Shown piece by piece: positions 63,577 to 64,000 of a stretch of DNA of 64,000 nt; the first letter of the stretch is position 1, and each line of letters begins with the position of its first letter. The stretch comes from Streptomyces paradoxus (lineage in GTDB: Bacteria > Actinomycetota > Actinomycetes > Streptomycetales > Streptomycetaceae): NCBI RefSeq assembly GCF_014202475.1, contig NZ_JACHGV010000003.1, positions 958,379 through 1,022,378 of the forward strand, written 5' to 3'. The notes beneath the pieces are model-generated. The model made no database searches. It was not told the origin of the DNA and saw only the letters and a program-made list of their open reading frames with translations. The position numbers and the translations under genes are program-made.

Positions 63577-64000
63577 GTTGTGGGTGACCCTCCGATCTCC
63601 GGGGTGGACGGTCGCAGGACCGTGAAGACGTGCGCGGGCCTGCGGCCCGGTTCGAGGCGCACATAGTTGGCCCTGCCCCAGTGGTAGGTCTCGCCGGTGA
63701 GCTCGTCGCGCACCGGCACCGACTCGTGCCAGTCCAGGCCGAGTTGCGGCATGTCCAACGAGACCGTGGCCTCCTGGGTGTGGTGGGGGTCGAGGTTGGC
63801 GACCACCAGAACCGTGTTCGAACCCTTCCGCTTCGAGTAGGCGATCACCGCTTCCTGGTCGGCGTGGTGGAAGTGGATGTCCCGCAGCTGCTGGAGGGCC
63901 GGATTCTCCCGGCGGATGGTGTTGAGCCGGGTGAGGAGCCGGGTGATGGTGCGGCCCTCGCGTTCGGCGGTGGCCCAGTCACGGTGCCTGAGCTGGTACT
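63573..64000 (-). CDS. glgE: Alpha-1,4-glucan:maltose-1-phosphate maltosyltransferase GlgE (C-terminal part)
   Basis: The gene runs off the right edge, and only the last 141 codons are seen. The visible sequence includes [66 protein letters not shown] and [21 protein letters not shown]. These are the end of the barrel and the C-terminal beta domain of GlgE. The enzyme transfers maltosyl units from maltose 1-phosphate onto alpha-glucan. The gene leads the treS-pep2-glgB run and overlaps treS by 4 nt. The catalytic residues are outside the window. Confidence 0.93.

Overview
The window is chromosomal DNA from a Streptomyces species. The very high G+C, the overwhelming G/C at third codon positions, many GTG starts, and a gene order that I recall from the Streptomyces coelicolor region around SCO5385 to SCO5443 all point the same way. 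That region includes filP-scy, mce-thiolase-meaB, icmA, pta-ackA-pyk, pfkA and glgB-pep2-treS-glgE. Locus names quoted here are from memory and were not searched.

Layout. 1-6.4 kb: the tail of a 3-hydroxybutyryl-CoA dehydrogenase, a STAS-domain protein, a large membrane-anchored P-loop protein, the mismatch endonuclease NucS, a small conserved protein, a luciferase-like oxidoreductase and a small zinc-ribbon-like protein. 6.4-10.5 kb: two ATPase-permease ABC-2 pairs. 10.6-15.7 kb: the cytoskeletal coiled-coil proteins FilP and Scy. 15.9-18.7 kb: methylmalonyl-CoA epimerase, thiolase and MeaB. 18.9-21.8 kb: a PepSY protein divergent from an OmpR-type two-component system, with a tandem-repeat operator between them. 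21.8-25.3 kb: a MarR regulator, three tandem AIM24 proteins, a DUF3817 protein and a thiamine-binding-type protein. 25.4-28.8 kb: a translationally coupled three-gene accessory cassette encoding surface vWA-like proteins. 28.9-33.6 kb: MarR, a second DUF3817 protein, isobutyryl-CoA mutase IcmA, a TetR regulator and a YbbN-type thioredoxin. 33.6-36.9 kb: a gene-free control region and three exported or membrane proteins. 37-43 kb: pyk, ackA and pta divergent from pfkA. 43-48.4 kb: an HTH protein, an F420-type enzyme and a dicarboxylate-sensing two-component pair next to its likely transporter. 48.4-53.9 kb: TetR/MFS, aldo-keto reductase/epimerase, Lrp, a deleted merR remnant and thioredoxin. 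54-57.2 kb: a HelD-type RNA polymerase recycling factor and two small membrane proteins. 57.3-64 kb: the GlgE-pathway operon glgE-treS-pep2-glgB, running leftward off the window edge.

How the genes work together. Several neighbouring sets serve C4 and propionyl carbon flow: thiolase, hydroxybutyryl-CoA dehydrogenase, isobutyryl-CoA mutase, epimerase and MeaB. The Pyk-Pta-AckA-Pfk group serves glycolysis and overflow. TreS, Pep2, GlgE and GlgB convert trehalose through maltose and maltose-1-phosphate into branched alpha-glucan. The items most worth a second look are the three-gene vWA/GxNxG cassette (25447-28834), the approximately 200-residue lysine/alanine tail on GlgB, the internally deleted merR fused by a GTGA junction to thioredoxin, and several crisp palindromic operators upstream of divergent regulators, icmA and helD.
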